Shown in pieces: positions 1 through 7,098 of a DNA stretch of 64,000 nucleotides. Both the position numbers and the translations under genes were made by a program. The DNA comes from Streptomyces chartreusis NRRL 3882 (GTDB lineage Bacteria; Actinomycetota; Actinomycetes; Streptomycetales; Streptomycetaceae): positions 4,542,501 through 4,606,500 of the forward strand of contig NZ_LT963352.1 in the NCBI RefSeq assembly GCF_900236475.1, given 5' to 3'. Numbering within the stretch: position 1 is the stretch's first letter; every line of letters starts with the position of its first letter. Under the pieces are notes generated by a model, which made no database searches, was not told the DNA's origin, and saw only the letters and a program-made list of their open reading frames with translations.

Positions 1-1
1 G

Positions 2-697
2 GAGGTACTCGGCTACCGCCGCAACGGCTCGCCGATCTACGCCATCGCGGGTGGCAACGGCGAGGGCGAAGGCGGCGCCGGAGACGGAGGCGCAGCAGGC
101 GGCCAGGGCGGAGGCGACGGCGGCTCCGGCGGCCAGGGCGGAGGAGACTCCGGCCAGGGCTCCGTCGACGGCGGCCAGGGCGGCACAGGCTCCGGGGACG
201 GAGACGGCACGGACTGGAAGGCCGAGGCGCGCAAGTGGGAGAAGCGCGCCAAGGACAACCACAGCGAGCTGGAGTCGCTCCGCACCGCGAACATGAGCGA
301 GCAGGAGAAGGCCATCGCCGAGGCGGAGAAGGCAGGCCGCACGGCCGCCGCATCCGAGTACGGCCAGAAGCTCGCCGCCGCAGAGTTCCGCGCGGCCGTC
401 GCCGCCGCAGGCATCGACCTCGGCGAAGCGGCCGAGTACATCGACATCTCGCGGTTCGTCGGCGACGACGGCGAGGTCAACGTGGCCGCCATCAAGAGCG
501 CGGTGACGAAGTTCTCCAAGCTCGCCCCCGCCAAGGGCCCCGGCCGCTCCGGCGGCGACCTCGGCGGCGGCTCCGGCCACCAGGCGCCCACCCTCGACCA
601 GCAGACTGCCCAGGCCAAGGCCGACGGCAACTGGCGGCTCGCCATGCAGCTGGAGAACTCCAAGCTGCCCGGCCTCGCCGCGACACAGCAGCAGTAG
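2..697 (+). CDS. Phage scaffolding-like protein, 5' end outside window
   Basis: An open frame runs from the window edge to a TAG at 695-697, giving at least 231 residues with no start visible. The first residues read as a short YRRNGSPIY box followed by a Gly/Asp-rich linker (about residues 20-75), then a charged, Ala- and Glu-rich helical part (about 80-130) containing EQEKAIAEAEKAG, and a Gln-rich C-terminus. This layout and its place directly before the capsid gene fit a phage head scaffolding or minor capsid-assembly protein. The family call rests on composition and position rather than on a catalytic motif. An internal ATG at 293 is not the real start, because the same frame stays coding upstream. 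Confidence 0.65.
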   Translation, partial: EVLGYRRNGSPIYAIAGGNGEGEGGAGDGGAAGGQGGGDGGSGGQGGGDSGQGSVDGGQGGTGSGDGDGTDWKAEARKWEKRAKDNHSELESLRTANMSEQEKAIAEAEKAGRTAAASEYGQKLAAAEFRAAVAAAGIDLGEAAEYIDISRFVGDDGEVNVAAIKSAVTKFSKLAPAKGPGRSGGDLGGGSGHQAPTLDQQTAQAKADGNWRLAMQLENSKLPGLAATQQQ

Positions 698-747
698 ACA
701 CGGGCCCGGCCATCGCCGCGCCCCGACACCCGTGAAGGAGAGTGGCC

Positions 748-1377
748 ATGGCCGGCATCACCGGACTCGGCACCACCTACAACCTGCCCAACTACACGGG
801 CATCCTCCACAGCCTCACCCCGGCCGACACGCCGTTCTTCTCCGCGATCGGCGGCCTGACCGGCGGTGGGCAGACGGACTCGATCGAGTTCGAGTGGCAG
901 ACGTACGACCTGCGCGCAGCGGCGCAGAACGCGAAGCTGGAGGGCGCGGACGCGCCGACCGGTCAGGAGCGCGTGCGGGCGAACGTCTCCAACATCGTGC
1001 AGATCCACCACGAGACGGTGGAGGTCAGCTACACCAAGCTGGCCGCGACCCAGGCGAAGGCCGGCATCAACAACGCCGAACGGAACCCGGTCACCAACGA
1101 GCTCGACTGGCAGGTTGAGCAGATGCTGAAGCAGATGGTCCGCGACATCGAGTTCAGCTTCCTGCGCGGCACATACAACAAGCCGGCGGACAACACCGTT
1201 GCCCGGCAGACCCGTGGCCTGCTGGAGGCCATCGTCACGAACGTGGTCGCTGGTGGGGCTGCCACGCTGACGGAGGACATGGTCCTGGACCTGCTCGAGT
1301 CGGTGTGGGACAACGGCGGCATCCAGGAGTCGGAGACCGCGACGCTGCTGTGCGGCAGCGTCCACCCACCGGCCTGA
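748..1377 (+). pseudogene. Major capsid protein, SU10/DUF5309-like, 3'-truncated
   Basis: Encodes 209 residues beginning MAGITGLGTTYN, with GAAGGAG at 734-740 spaced seven bases before the ATG; a GTG at 742 is too close to that site. The segments SLTPADTPFFSAIGG and DWQVEQMLKQMVRDIEF are typical of the SU10-like (DUF5309) major capsid proteins of tailed phages, which normally run beyond 300 residues. Here the frame ends with an unrelated CGSVHPPA tail at the point where another phage gene's last codons begin. The C-terminal third of the capsid fold is therefore lost by deletion. It is annotated as a broken gene; the shortened protein probably cannot assemble. Confidence 0.8.
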
Positions 1378-1451
1378 TCGACGCCGTCACCGCCTTCACC
1401 TGGGCCAACGGCGACTTCATCCGTGTCACCGCCAAGTACGAGGCCGCCTGA
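1366..1451 (+). pseudogene. C-terminal scrap of a phage tail-fibre gene
   Basis: In a different frame from the capsid, codons from about 1366 to the TGA at 1449-1451 read TGLIDAVTAFTWANGD and end VTAKYEAA. A TWA(N/S)GD...YEAA ending is typical of Streptomyces phage tail-fibre or minor tail proteins encoded just before the lysin. No start exists here, so this is the 3' remnant left at the deletion junction. The exact breakpoint, around 1345-1370, cannot be set without an intact relative. Confidence 0.6.
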
Positions 1452-1472
1452 CCATCCTTCACCCCGAGCCCC

Positions 1473-1500
1473 AAGCCCCGAGCCGCCCGGCTGGGGCCTT
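1473..1500 (+). terminator. Hairpin terminator before endolysin
   Basis: GCCCC at 1475-1479 pairs with GGGGC at 1493-1497, and the inner AGCC pairs with GGCT. The right arm runs into CCTTTCTC. It lies between the tail-gene remnant and the lysis genes, a usual place for a phage late-operon terminator. Confidence 0.55.
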
Positions 1501-1519
1501 TCTCATGTCTGGAGGCCCC

Positions 1520-2452
1520 ATGGCCATACCCCTGTCCGCTTCGAGGCTGGTGGAGATCCTCCGCGCGGAGGGTCTGACGGTCCACGAGGTCCGCTGGTGG
1601 CGCACCCACAACCGCAACAGCAAGGGGCCCTGGGGCCCGGTTAACGGCGTGATGATCCACCACACCGTCACCTCCGGCACCGCGGCCTCGGTCGACATCT
1701 GCTACGACGGCTACAGCGGCCTGCCCGGGCCGCTGTGCCACGGCGTCATCGATATGCAGGGCCACGTGCACCTCGTCGGCAACGGCCGCGCCAACCACGC
1801 CGGGAGCGGCGACGGCGACGTCCTGGCCGCCGTCGTCGACGAGCGCTCCCTGCCCGCCGACAACGAGACGGACACCGACGGCAACCGCCACTTCTACGGC
1901 TTCGAATGCATCAACCTCGGCAACGGCCGCGACCCGTGGCCCGCCGAGCAGCTGCTCGCCATCGAGAAGGTCTCGGCAGCGATCTGCCGGTACCACGGCT
2001 GGAACGAGCGCAGCGTCATCGGGCATCTGGAGTGGCAGCCCGGCAAGGTCGACCCGCGCGGCTTCACCATGACGTCGATGCGCAGCCGCATCCGCGCGCG
2101 CCTCGGCAAGAAGCCCACCCCGGGCGGCAGCTCCGGCTCGGCCGGCGTGACGTACACCGTGCGCAAGGGCGACACCCTCTGGTCGATCGCCCGCGCGCAC
2201 GTCGTGACGGTCCCGGCCATCGTCGACGCCAACGACCTCGACGACCCGTCCAGCATCAGCGTCGGGCAGAAGCTCAAGATCCCGGGCGGGACGACCACCA
2301 CGTACAGGGTGACCCGTGGGGACACCCTGTGGTCGATTGCCGCCAGCCGCCTCGGTGACGGCTCCCGCTGGCGCGAGATCGCCACCCTCAACCGGCTCAA
2401 GGACGCCGACGACCTGAGCATCGGCCAGACGCTCAAGCTCCCCAAGAAGTGA
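1520..2452 (+). CDS. Phage endolysin: amidase with two LysM domains
   Basis: A 310-residue N-acetylmuramoyl-L-alanine amidase that would cut the peptide from MurNAc in peptidoglycan at phage lysis. Residues about 45-175 form an Amidase_2 (PGRP-like) domain with candidate zinc ligands in IHHTVT near the start and HLEWQPGKVDP near the end. Two LysM repeats follow, each opening with Y.V..GDTLWSIA (about residues 210-255 and 262-308), which bind cell wall. ATG 1520 is chosen over ATG 1505 because GGAGG at 1511-1515 sits four bases before it. There is no signal peptide, so export would need the adjacent holin-like gene, which is frameshifted. The gene itself looks intact. Confidence 0.9.
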   Translation: MAIPLSASRLVEILRAEGLTVHEVRWWRTHNRNSKGPWGPVNGVMIHHTVTSGTAASVDICYDGYSGLPGPLCHGVIDMQGHVHLVGNGRANHAGSGDGDVLAAVVDERSLPADNETDTDGNRHFYGFECINLGNGRDPWPAEQLLAIEKVSAAICRYHGWNERSVIGHLEWQPGKVDPRGFTMTSMRSRIRARLGKKPTPGGSSGSAGVTYTVRKGDTLWSIARAHVVTVPAIVDANDLDDPSSISVGQKLKIPGGTTTTYRVTRGDTLWSIAASRLGDGSRWREIATLNRLKDADDLSIGQTLKLPKK

Positions 2453-2462
2453 GGAACACGCC

Positions 2463-2685
2463 ATGGCTGCACCCGTAGATAAGAAGGTCAGCGCGGCCAC
2501 CGCCGCCGCATACGTCGGCAGCACGGGCCTGCTCGCCTCGCTGGAGGCCGTCCAGGACCACGCGGAACTGGTCGGGTGGATGCCCCCCGCGCTGGCCCCG
2601 TTTCGTCCTCGCCCTGGTCCCGGCCGCCATCACGTTCGTGTCCGGCTGGGCCGCCAAGCACAGCCCGCGCGGGGTGATCGAGTGA
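2463..2685 (+). pseudogene. Holin-like gene with a +1 frameshift
   Basis: The N-terminus (MAAPVDKKVSAATAAAYVGS) reads in one frame to the Pro codon at 2598-2600. From TTC at 2602 the next frame continues FVLALVPAAITFVSGWAAKH, a clear membrane segment, to the TGA at 2683-2685. One extra T in the TTT at 2601-2603 explains the switch. Repaired, the product is about 74 residues, fitting the small actinophage holins that follow endolysin genes. A reading in the original frame runs through into the next gene and creates a false 168-residue fusion. Either a real mutation or a sequencing error is possible. Confidence 0.7.
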
Positions 2686-2969
2686 CGGTGCCCGAGGCGT
2701 CCGTCGCGGTCGAGCTGGAGCGGCTCCGCGGCACGGTCTCCACCGGCTTCGCCGAGGTGAAGGGCTTCCTGTCCGTGCTGGTCGAGCGCTCCACCCGCAA
2801 CGAACAGGACCTCAAGCAGCTACGCGAGGACACTGACAAGGCCATCGTGGCACTCACCACCACCCAGGTCGAGGCGCTCAAGACGAGACGCTGGCCGCTC
2901 CAGACCGCCAGCGTGCTCGTTGGCGTCGGCGCCCTGGTCGTCGCCATCATCGCCCTCTTCCTCCGCTGA
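2682..2969 (+). CDS. Small phage membrane protein with coiled coil
   Basis: Starts at GTG 2682, whose GTGA overlaps the stop of the holin-like frame, implying translational coupling; GTG 2688 is an alternative. The 95-residue product has a charged N-terminal part with heptad-like spacing (VELERLRGTVSTGFAEVKGF), a middle amphipathic stretch and one C-terminal membrane helix (ASVLVGVGALVVAIIALFL). This is the usual shape of the second lysis-cassette membrane protein of Streptomyces phages (DUF2746-like), whose exact role is not established. It is the last prophage gene and is followed directly by a strong terminator. Confidence 0.7.
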   Translation: MTVPEASVAVELERLRGTVSTGFAEVKGFLSVLVERSTRNEQDLKQLREDTDKAIVALTTTQVEALKTRRWPLQTASVLVGVGALVVAIIALFLR

Positions 2970-2976
2970 AACGGTT

Positions 2977-3009
2977 GCCCCCTCTCGCCTTCGGGCGGGA
3001 GGGGGCGTT
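2977..3009 (+). terminator. Strong hairpin terminator closing the prophage operon
   Basis: Positions 2977-2989 pair with 2994-3006 (13 bp, TTCG tetraloop), followed by GTTT. It begins eight bases after the last prophage stop codon. Confidence 0.85.
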
Positions 3010-3035
3010 TCTGCGTGTCTGGATACGCTGCTTCC

Positions 3036-3677
3036 ATGATCCGCGCAGTGATCTTCGACGTCGGTGAAACCATCACCCGTGATGACCGGTACTGGGCATC
3101 CTGGGCCGACTGGCTCGACGTCCCCCGGCACACCCTGTCCGCCCTCGTCGGTGCCGTCGTCGCCCAGGGACTCGACAACGCAGAAGCCCTCCGACTTATC
3201 CGGCCCGGCATCGACGTGGCTGCCGAGTACGCCGCACGTGAAGCGGCCGGACGCGGCGAGCACATCGAGGAGACGGACCTGTACGACGACGTCAGGCCCG
3301 CGCTCGCCGCACTGCGCGACCTCGGGGTCCGGGTTGTCATTGCGGGCAACCAGACCACCCTCGCGGGTGAACTCCTGCGGGCCCTGAGTCTTCCGGCCGA
3401 CCTGGTGGTGACCTCCGGCGACTGGGGCGTGGCCAAGCCCTCCGCGGAGTTCTTCCAGCGGGTGATCGACGTCGCCGAGGCGGCGCCCGTCGACACGGTG
3501 TACGTCGGCGACCACCCCGCCAACGACGTGATGCCCGCGGCAGCGGCCGGACTACGTACCGCGCACATTCGGCGCGGCCCATGGGGGCACCTGTGGGCCG
3601 ACGACCCGAACGTCATGGCGACCGCCGACTGGCGCATCGACAGCCTCATGGACCTGGCCGCGATCGTGAGCCAATAG
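3036..3677 (+). CDS. HAD-like hydrolase with altered motif I
   Basis: A 213-residue haloacid dehalogenase-superfamily protein. Start ATG 3036 puts the first strand, MIRAVIFDVGET, at the N-terminus as expected; ATG 3015 would add seven residues with no support. Motif I keeps the nucleophile Asp but has Gly where most phosphatases have the second Asp (DxD). Motif II is Asn in AGNQTT instead of Ser/Thr. Motif III Lys is in AKPSAEFF and motif IV is in YVGDHPANDV. The lost acid/base argues for a weak or changed activity, as in some DVGET-type HAD proteins. The substrate is unknown. It sits alone between two hairpins in the island. Confidence 0.8.
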   Translation: MIRAVIFDVGETITRDDRYWASWADWLDVPRHTLSALVGAVVAQGLDNAEALRLIRPGIDVAAEYAAREAAGRGEHIEETDLYDDVRPALAALRDLGVRVVIAGNQTTLAGELLRALSLPADLVVTSGDWGVAKPSAEFFQRVIDVAEAAPVDTVYVGDHPANDVMPAAAAGLRTAHIRRGPWGHLWADDPNVMATADWRIDSLMDLAAIVSQ

Positions 3678-3680
3678 GTT

Positions 3681-3708
3681 GCCCCGCCCAGTCGCCACCG
3701 GGCGGGGC
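3681..3708 (+). terminator. Hairpin after HAD gene
   Basis: GCCCCGCCC at 3681-3689 pairs with GGGCGGGGC at 3700-3708 across a 10-base loop, starting a few bases after the HAD stop codon. It has no strong T-run, as is common in Streptomyces. Confidence 0.6.
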
Positions 3709-3772
3709 AAGCCGGTACCCGCGGCGTGACGCCGCAGCTACCTTCGGAGTGGACGCACCGAACGGAGCCAGT

Positions 3773-4954
3773 ATGCCCAGCGCCAGCATGCGTGAGGTAG
3801 GCCAACGCATCGCCACCATCCGCCGCGCCCGCCGGATGACACAGGCCGAACTCGCCCGAGCCGCCTTCGTCTCCCTAGCCACCGTGAAGGCCATCGAGCG
3901 CGGCGCCCGCGCCCCGAGCGACGACACACTCGACTCGCTCTCAGGAGCCCTCAGCGTCGACCCCAGCCACATAGTCACAGGCAGCACCCGCACAGACAGC
4001 CGCGTCCACGCCGCCATCCCTGCCATCTCTGCGGCGATCGCCGCCTACGACATCCCCACCGACGCGGAGCTTTGCTCACTGCACGAACTCGCCCAGGCGG
4101 CCGACACCCTGGTGCAGTGGCGGCTTGGCGCCCAGTACGCCCGCATCGCCGAGCGCGCACCGAAACTCCTCGCCGACACCCTCACGGCGCTGCACCACAC
4201 CTCGGGCGCCGACCGGCTTCGCGCCGCCCACCTGCTCGCGGTGGCCGCGCGGTCCGCTGACGCCGTCGCCTACAAGTACGGCCACCGCGACCTATCCGCC
4301 CGCCTCGTCGAGCTGATGCGGTGGGCCGCCGATCAGACGGACGACCGCATCGCCCAGGCCACAGCCGCCTACGTTCGCACCGAGACGTTCTTCGCCGCCC
4401 GCGCCCACACGCAAGGTCTCGCCGCGCTTGAGCGGGCCATTGACGCCAGCCCCAGCCCACTCGGCCGGGCCGCAACCGCCGCACGTGGGGCACTGCACAT
4501 GCGGGCCGCCGTCATCGCCGGACGCGCCGGCGACGCCGACGCCGCAGCCCTGCACCTCGCCGACGCTCGCCGCCTGGGCGACACGCTCACCGAAGGCGCC
4601 TACAACGGCACTGCGTTCGGCCCGGACTCGGTGCGTGCCCACGAGGTGTCCGTGGCGATCAGCCTGGGCCGAGACCATGTTCAGCGCGCCCTCAACGTGG
4701 CGGAGGAGTGGACGCCCCCAGAGTCCCTGCCGGCCGAGCGGCAGTCCGGGTTCTGGATCGAGCTGGCCCGCGCCCAGGTCTGGGCCGCGAGCCCTGACGA
4801 CGCCTTCGAGTCACTGAAGGTCGCTCGGCACATCGCGCCGCAGCACACCCGCGAGCACCCGTGGGCCCGCGAGGCCGCCGCGACGGTCCGCCGCCTGAAG
4901 AGAGCAGACGCCGAGTCACTGACTAGCTTCGCCGACTGGATCGGCGCCATCTGA
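3773..4954 (+). CDS. XRE-type regulator with TPR-like C-terminal domain
   Basis: A 393-residue protein. Residues about 8-65 form a Cro/C1 helix-turn-helix (GQRIATIRRARRMTQAEL, then SLATVKAIERGAR). The remaining 330 residues are Ala/Leu-rich helical repeats with frequent A-x3-A-x2-R patterns, like the TPR sensor domains of Streptomyces XRE regulators. ATG 3773 is preceded by GGAG at 3764-3767; ATG 3788 is a weaker alternative. Such proteins usually respond to a small molecule or peptide, but the ligand is unknown. The adjacent repeats at 4989-5027, before the Cys-rich operon, are the obvious candidate target. Confidence 0.8.
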   Translation: MPSASMREVGQRIATIRRARRMTQAELARAAFVSLATVKAIERGARAPSDDTLDSLSGALSVDPSHIVTGSTRTDSRVHAAIPAISAAIAAYDIPTDAELCSLHELAQAADTLVQWRLGAQYARIAERAPKLLADTLTALHHTSGADRLRAAHLLAVAARSADAVAYKYGHRDLSARLVELMRWAADQTDDRIAQATAAYVRTETFFAARAHTQGLAALERAIDASPSPLGRAATAARGALHMRAAVIAGRAGDADAAALHLADARRLGDTLTEGAYNGTAFGPDSVRAHEVSVAISLGRDHVQRALNVAEEWTPPESLPAERQSGFWIELARAQVWAASPDDAFESLKVARHIAPQHTREHPWAREAAATVRRLKRADAESLTSFADWIGAI

Positions 4955-4974
4955 GGGGATACACGCTGTATCCC

Positions 4975-5027
4975 TTGCACCCCTTGTAACGGACCATTAT
5001 CTGTCCGTAGCCACGCAACGGACAGAT
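4975..5027 (+). promoter_or_regulatory. Operator-like inverted repeats before the Cys-rich operon
   Basis: ATCTGTCCGT at 4999-5008 and ACGGACAGAT at 5018-5027 form a perfect 10-bp inverted repeat. A third half-site ACGGAC lies at 4989-4994, so three hexamers recur about every 14-15 bp. A possible -35 TTGCAC (4975-4980) and -10 TTATCT (4998-5003), 17 bp apart, overlap them. The layout suggests repressor or activator binding by the neighbouring XRE protein. Confidence 0.55.
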
Positions 5028-5037
5028 GGGAGCCGTG

Positions 5038-5244
5038 GTGAGCACCCGCACCGAGCCGCTAGTCACGGTCCAAGGGCACGTGAGCATCGCCCGTCTGCAC
5101 GGCCGGGCTTGCTGGTACTGCGGCGCCGTCAGCCGCGCCCTGTGCCCTGCAGGCCGCGCCCGGCGAGAGGCCGGCCGACTGTGGAACATCGTGTCCTGCG
5201 GATGCCACAAGGCGCCCATGTTGACTGCTGCGCGGGAGAGCTGA
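5038..5244 (+). CDS. Cys-rich microprotein 1 (zinc-knuckle-like)
   Basis: A 68-residue protein of unknown function. GTG 5038 is preferred because GGAG at 5029-5032 lies five bases before it; ATG 5026 would lie inside the operator. It carries ACWYCGA in the middle and SCGCHKAP near the end, giving four closely paired Cys plus one between them, likely to bind a metal. It is the first of three overlapping genes whose products each have a C-x-[WY]-C pair followed by a second Cys pair. It ends in TGATG, shared with the next start, so the genes are probably co-translated. Confidence 0.6.
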   Translation: MSTRTEPLVTVQGHVSIARLHGRACWYCGAVSRALCPAGRARREAGRLWNIVSCGCHKAPMLTAARES

Positions 5245-5567
5245 TGAGGGCTGTGGAAGCTTCCAACACCAGGGCCCTCACGCTGTTGCCGCTCCCTAAG
5301 GTGTCCAACCTGACTGGGGTACAGACCCGCGGCGCGTCCTGCGCCTGGTGCCAGACCCCGCTCACCATCGAGACGGCCGTCGACCTCGGCGAGCGCCCCG
5401 GGCCCGGCGGGGTGACCATCTTCCCCCGCGGCTGCTGCACATGCGTCCGGTCGGTCGCGGACCGCGTGTACAAAATCCACGTCGCGAAGTGCAGCCAGTG
5501 CCTCCGCAACCAGCACTGCCCCGACCGCGACGGCCTGCGCCATCTCGCATCGGAGAGCGCGCCGTGA
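5244..5567 (+). CDS. Cys-rich microprotein 2 (zinc-ribbon-like)
   Basis: A 107-residue protein starting at an ATG that overlaps the upstream stop codon (TGATG). Cys pairs occur as SCAWCQT, then GCCTCV about 28 residues later, then KCSQCLRNQHC, the spacing expected of one or two zinc ribbons. There are no membrane segments. The function is unknown; comparable small Cys-rich proteins are common in Streptomyces integrative elements. It overlaps the next gene by four bases (GTGA). Confidence 0.65.
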   Translation: MRAVEASNTRALTLLPLPKVSNLTGVQTRGASCAWCQTPLTIETAVDLGERPGPGGVTIFPRGCCTCVRSVADRVYKIHVAKCSQCLRNQHCPDRDGLRHLASESAP

Positions 5568-5785
5568 CGTGGAAGCCGAAGCCTCCGCCGCCTACCGAGC
5601 TGACCTACGGCCAGTACTCGGGCTGGAACTGCTGCTGGTGCAACGCCTCACTCCGAGAAGGCGGTGTGAGCGCAGGCGTGTCCCGCGGCGGCGTCGAGGC
5701 CTATGGGCTCGACACGCAGGTGTATGCCTGCGGCCCCCGGTGCCCACAGCGCCCCAAGAGCCCCCGTTCGCCCCGTACCCCATGA
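5564..5785 (+). CDS. Cys-rich microprotein 3 (zinc-knuckle-like)
   Basis: A 73-residue protein from GTG 5564, overlapping the previous stop codon. It begins TWKPKPPPPTELTYGQYSGW, then has NCCWCNAS and, about 30 residues on, YACGPRCP, and ends in a Pro/Arg/Ser-rich tail. The C-x-W-C box resembles those of the two upstream genes, suggesting divergent tandem paralogues. There is no recognisable enzyme motif. A metal-binding role is inferred from the Cys pattern alone. Confidence 0.6.
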   Translation: MTWKPKPPPPTELTYGQYSGWNCCWCNASLREGGVSAGVSRGGVEAYGLDTQVYACGPRCPQRPKSPRSPRTP

Positions 5786-5848
5786 GCACCGGGGTGGGCG
5801 GGTCCAGCGCCTCACACCAGAGGCGTCGTCCACAAGAGGAGGAAGCAC

Positions 5849-6301
5849 GTGACCATCGCGTTGGAACGTCCCGTGGGCACCACCGACCCGATCACCCTGG
5901 TTGACCCCGAGGTGACCAACCGGCTCGCCCTTCGCATCACCACCGACCACCCCGACATCGGCGGGGCGACCGCCCGCCGCATCATCGGCCAGGCCGCCGC
6001 GTTCGTCGCCGCTTCCGGGCAGCAGCCCGGGCAGTCCCTCGCCCCGAGCAAGCTGGTCGACATCGGGTGGCACGCGTTCATCCTGCACACCCTCGACTAC
6101 GCCGACTTCTGCCAGCAGGTCGTCGGCCAGTTCGTGCACCACGTACCCACCGCGAAAGCGCCCGGCGGCAGCGCCGAGACCCGACAGCGCACCCTCGCAG
6201 CCATCACGGCGGCCGGGTACACCATCGACCACGACCTGTGGGGCAGCTCGGCGGACTGCAACCAGTGCCACGCCGGATGCACCGACAGCCCCAACACGTA
6301 G
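5849..6301 (+). CDS. GRDP/DUF1399-like small protein
   Basis: A 150-residue protein from GTG 5849 with a strong ribosome site (AGAGGAGGAAG at 5835-5845). The segment LAPSKLVDIGWHAFILHTLD with following YADFC matches the helical core of the glycine-rich-domain protein family (DUF1399), where VD.GWH..I.HT..Y..FC is the hallmark. The C-terminus has a C-x2-C-x3-C group in DCNQCHAGCTD, which could bind metal. No biochemical role is known for bacterial members. It follows the Cys-rich operon after 63 bases and may be co-transcribed with it. Confidence 0.65.
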   Translation: MTIALERPVGTTDPITLVDPEVTNRLALRITTDHPDIGGATARRIIGQAAAFVAASGQQPGQSLAPSKLVDIGWHAFILHTLDYADFCQQVVGQFVHHVPTAKAPGGSAETRQRTLAAITAAGYTIDHDLWGSSADCNQCHAGCTDSPNT

Positions 6302-6321
6302 CAGCGCGCCCATGCAAGACT

Positions 6322-6353
6322 CCAGCCGTCCGGTGTCTCCACCGGACGGCTGG
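6322..6353 (+). terminator. 14-bp perfect hairpin
   Basis: CCAGCCGTCCGGTG at 6322-6335 pairs fully with 6340-6353 across a TCTC loop. It lies 20 bases after the preceding stop codon and 20 before the next gene. The absence of a T-run is usual for this genus. Confidence 0.75.
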
Positions 6354-6373
6354 CCCGAAGAGCGGAGCTTGAG

Positions 6374-7042
6374 GTGACGGACACAGCGATCGCCTGGGAC
6401 ACGTACTCGCGGCAGCGGCCCGAACGCCGGCCGGTGAACGCGGCTGGCGAGACGACCTGGTTCAACTGGACCCAGTACCCCGACCACGGGCCTGGATCTG
6501 AGCTCTTGCGCCTGCCGCCCGGGGGCCGCGCACTGGACCTCGGCTGCGGCAAGGGCGGCAACGCTGCGCACCTGGCCGCGATCGGCATGCGCTCCGTCGG
6601 TATCGACGTCTCGACCGCACAGCTGCACTCAGCCGAAGAGCGCTGGGAGTGCTTCACTGGCCTGGAACTCCACCAGGTCGACGCTGTCAGCTTCCTGCGG
6701 GAGACGGCGGAGCCCTTCGACGCGGTGTACTCGGTGTACGGGGCGCTCTGGTTCACCGACCCGGCCCGGCTGCTGCCTGCTGTACATAAGCGTCTGCGCC
6801 CTGGCGGTCGGCTGGTGTTCTCGCAGCGGCCTCCCGTCGAGGGCTGCTACGGCTGCCAGGCCTCGTACATTCCGCGTGGCCCGGACGAGGACCCGCTCGT
6901 CGTGAAGCGGTGGGACTACGAGCCCGACGCGTGGGAGCAGCTGCTGGCTGGGCACGGCTACATGGACGTACGAGCGATGGTTCTGCCAGCGCCGCCCGGG
7001 CCGCGCACGGTGGGGACGCTGATCGTCCAGGCTCGCGCGTGA
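6374..7042 (+). CDS. SAM-dependent class I methyltransferase
   Basis: A 222-residue Rossmann-fold methyltransferase from GTG 6374. Motif I LDLGCGKGGNAAHLA (about residues 55-70) binds S-adenosylmethionine, the acidic residue in VGIDVS ends strand 2, and FDAVYSVYGALWF plus LRPGGRLVFSQ are motifs IV-VI. The family fits small-molecule methyltransferases of Streptomyces mobile elements. The acceptor cannot be read from the sequence. It is the last plus-strand gene of the island and is convergent with the small XRE gene. Confidence 0.85.
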   Translation: MTDTAIAWDTYSRQRPERRPVNAAGETTWFNWTQYPDHGPGSELLRLPPGGRALDLGCGKGGNAAHLAAIGMRSVGIDVSTAQLHSAEERWECFTGLELHQVDAVSFLRETAEPFDAVYSVYGALWFTDPARLLPAVHKRLRPGGRLVFSQRPPVEGCYGCQASYIPRGPDEDPLVVKRWDYEPDAWEQLLAGHGYMDVRAMVLPAPPGPRTVGTLIVQARA

Positions 7043-7098
7043 CTCAGACCGGCCCCGCTCGTCTGCTGCCCCCGTGGCGGATGGGCGGGGCCTCCTGG

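Larger units (their letters stand above)
1..3006 (+). mobile_element. Prophage remnant (head, lysis end)
   Basis: A run of plus-strand phage genes enters from the left edge: scaffold-like protein, capsid, a tail-gene tail end, endolysin, holin-like gene and a small membrane protein, closed by a strong hairpin at 2977-3006. The order head to lysis is that of an actinobacterial siphophage, but everything between capsid and endolysin (normally the whole tail module) is missing. The capsid gene is truncated and the holin-like gene is frameshifted, so the element cannot make particles. Its left end and any integrase lie outside the window. Extent to the right is inferred; the next genes may be cargo of the same island. 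Confidence 0.85.

Noticed and set aside
2463..2969. Single 168-residue membrane protein
   Set aside because: A one-base frameshift joins the holin-like start to the next gene; each half matches a separate phage protein.
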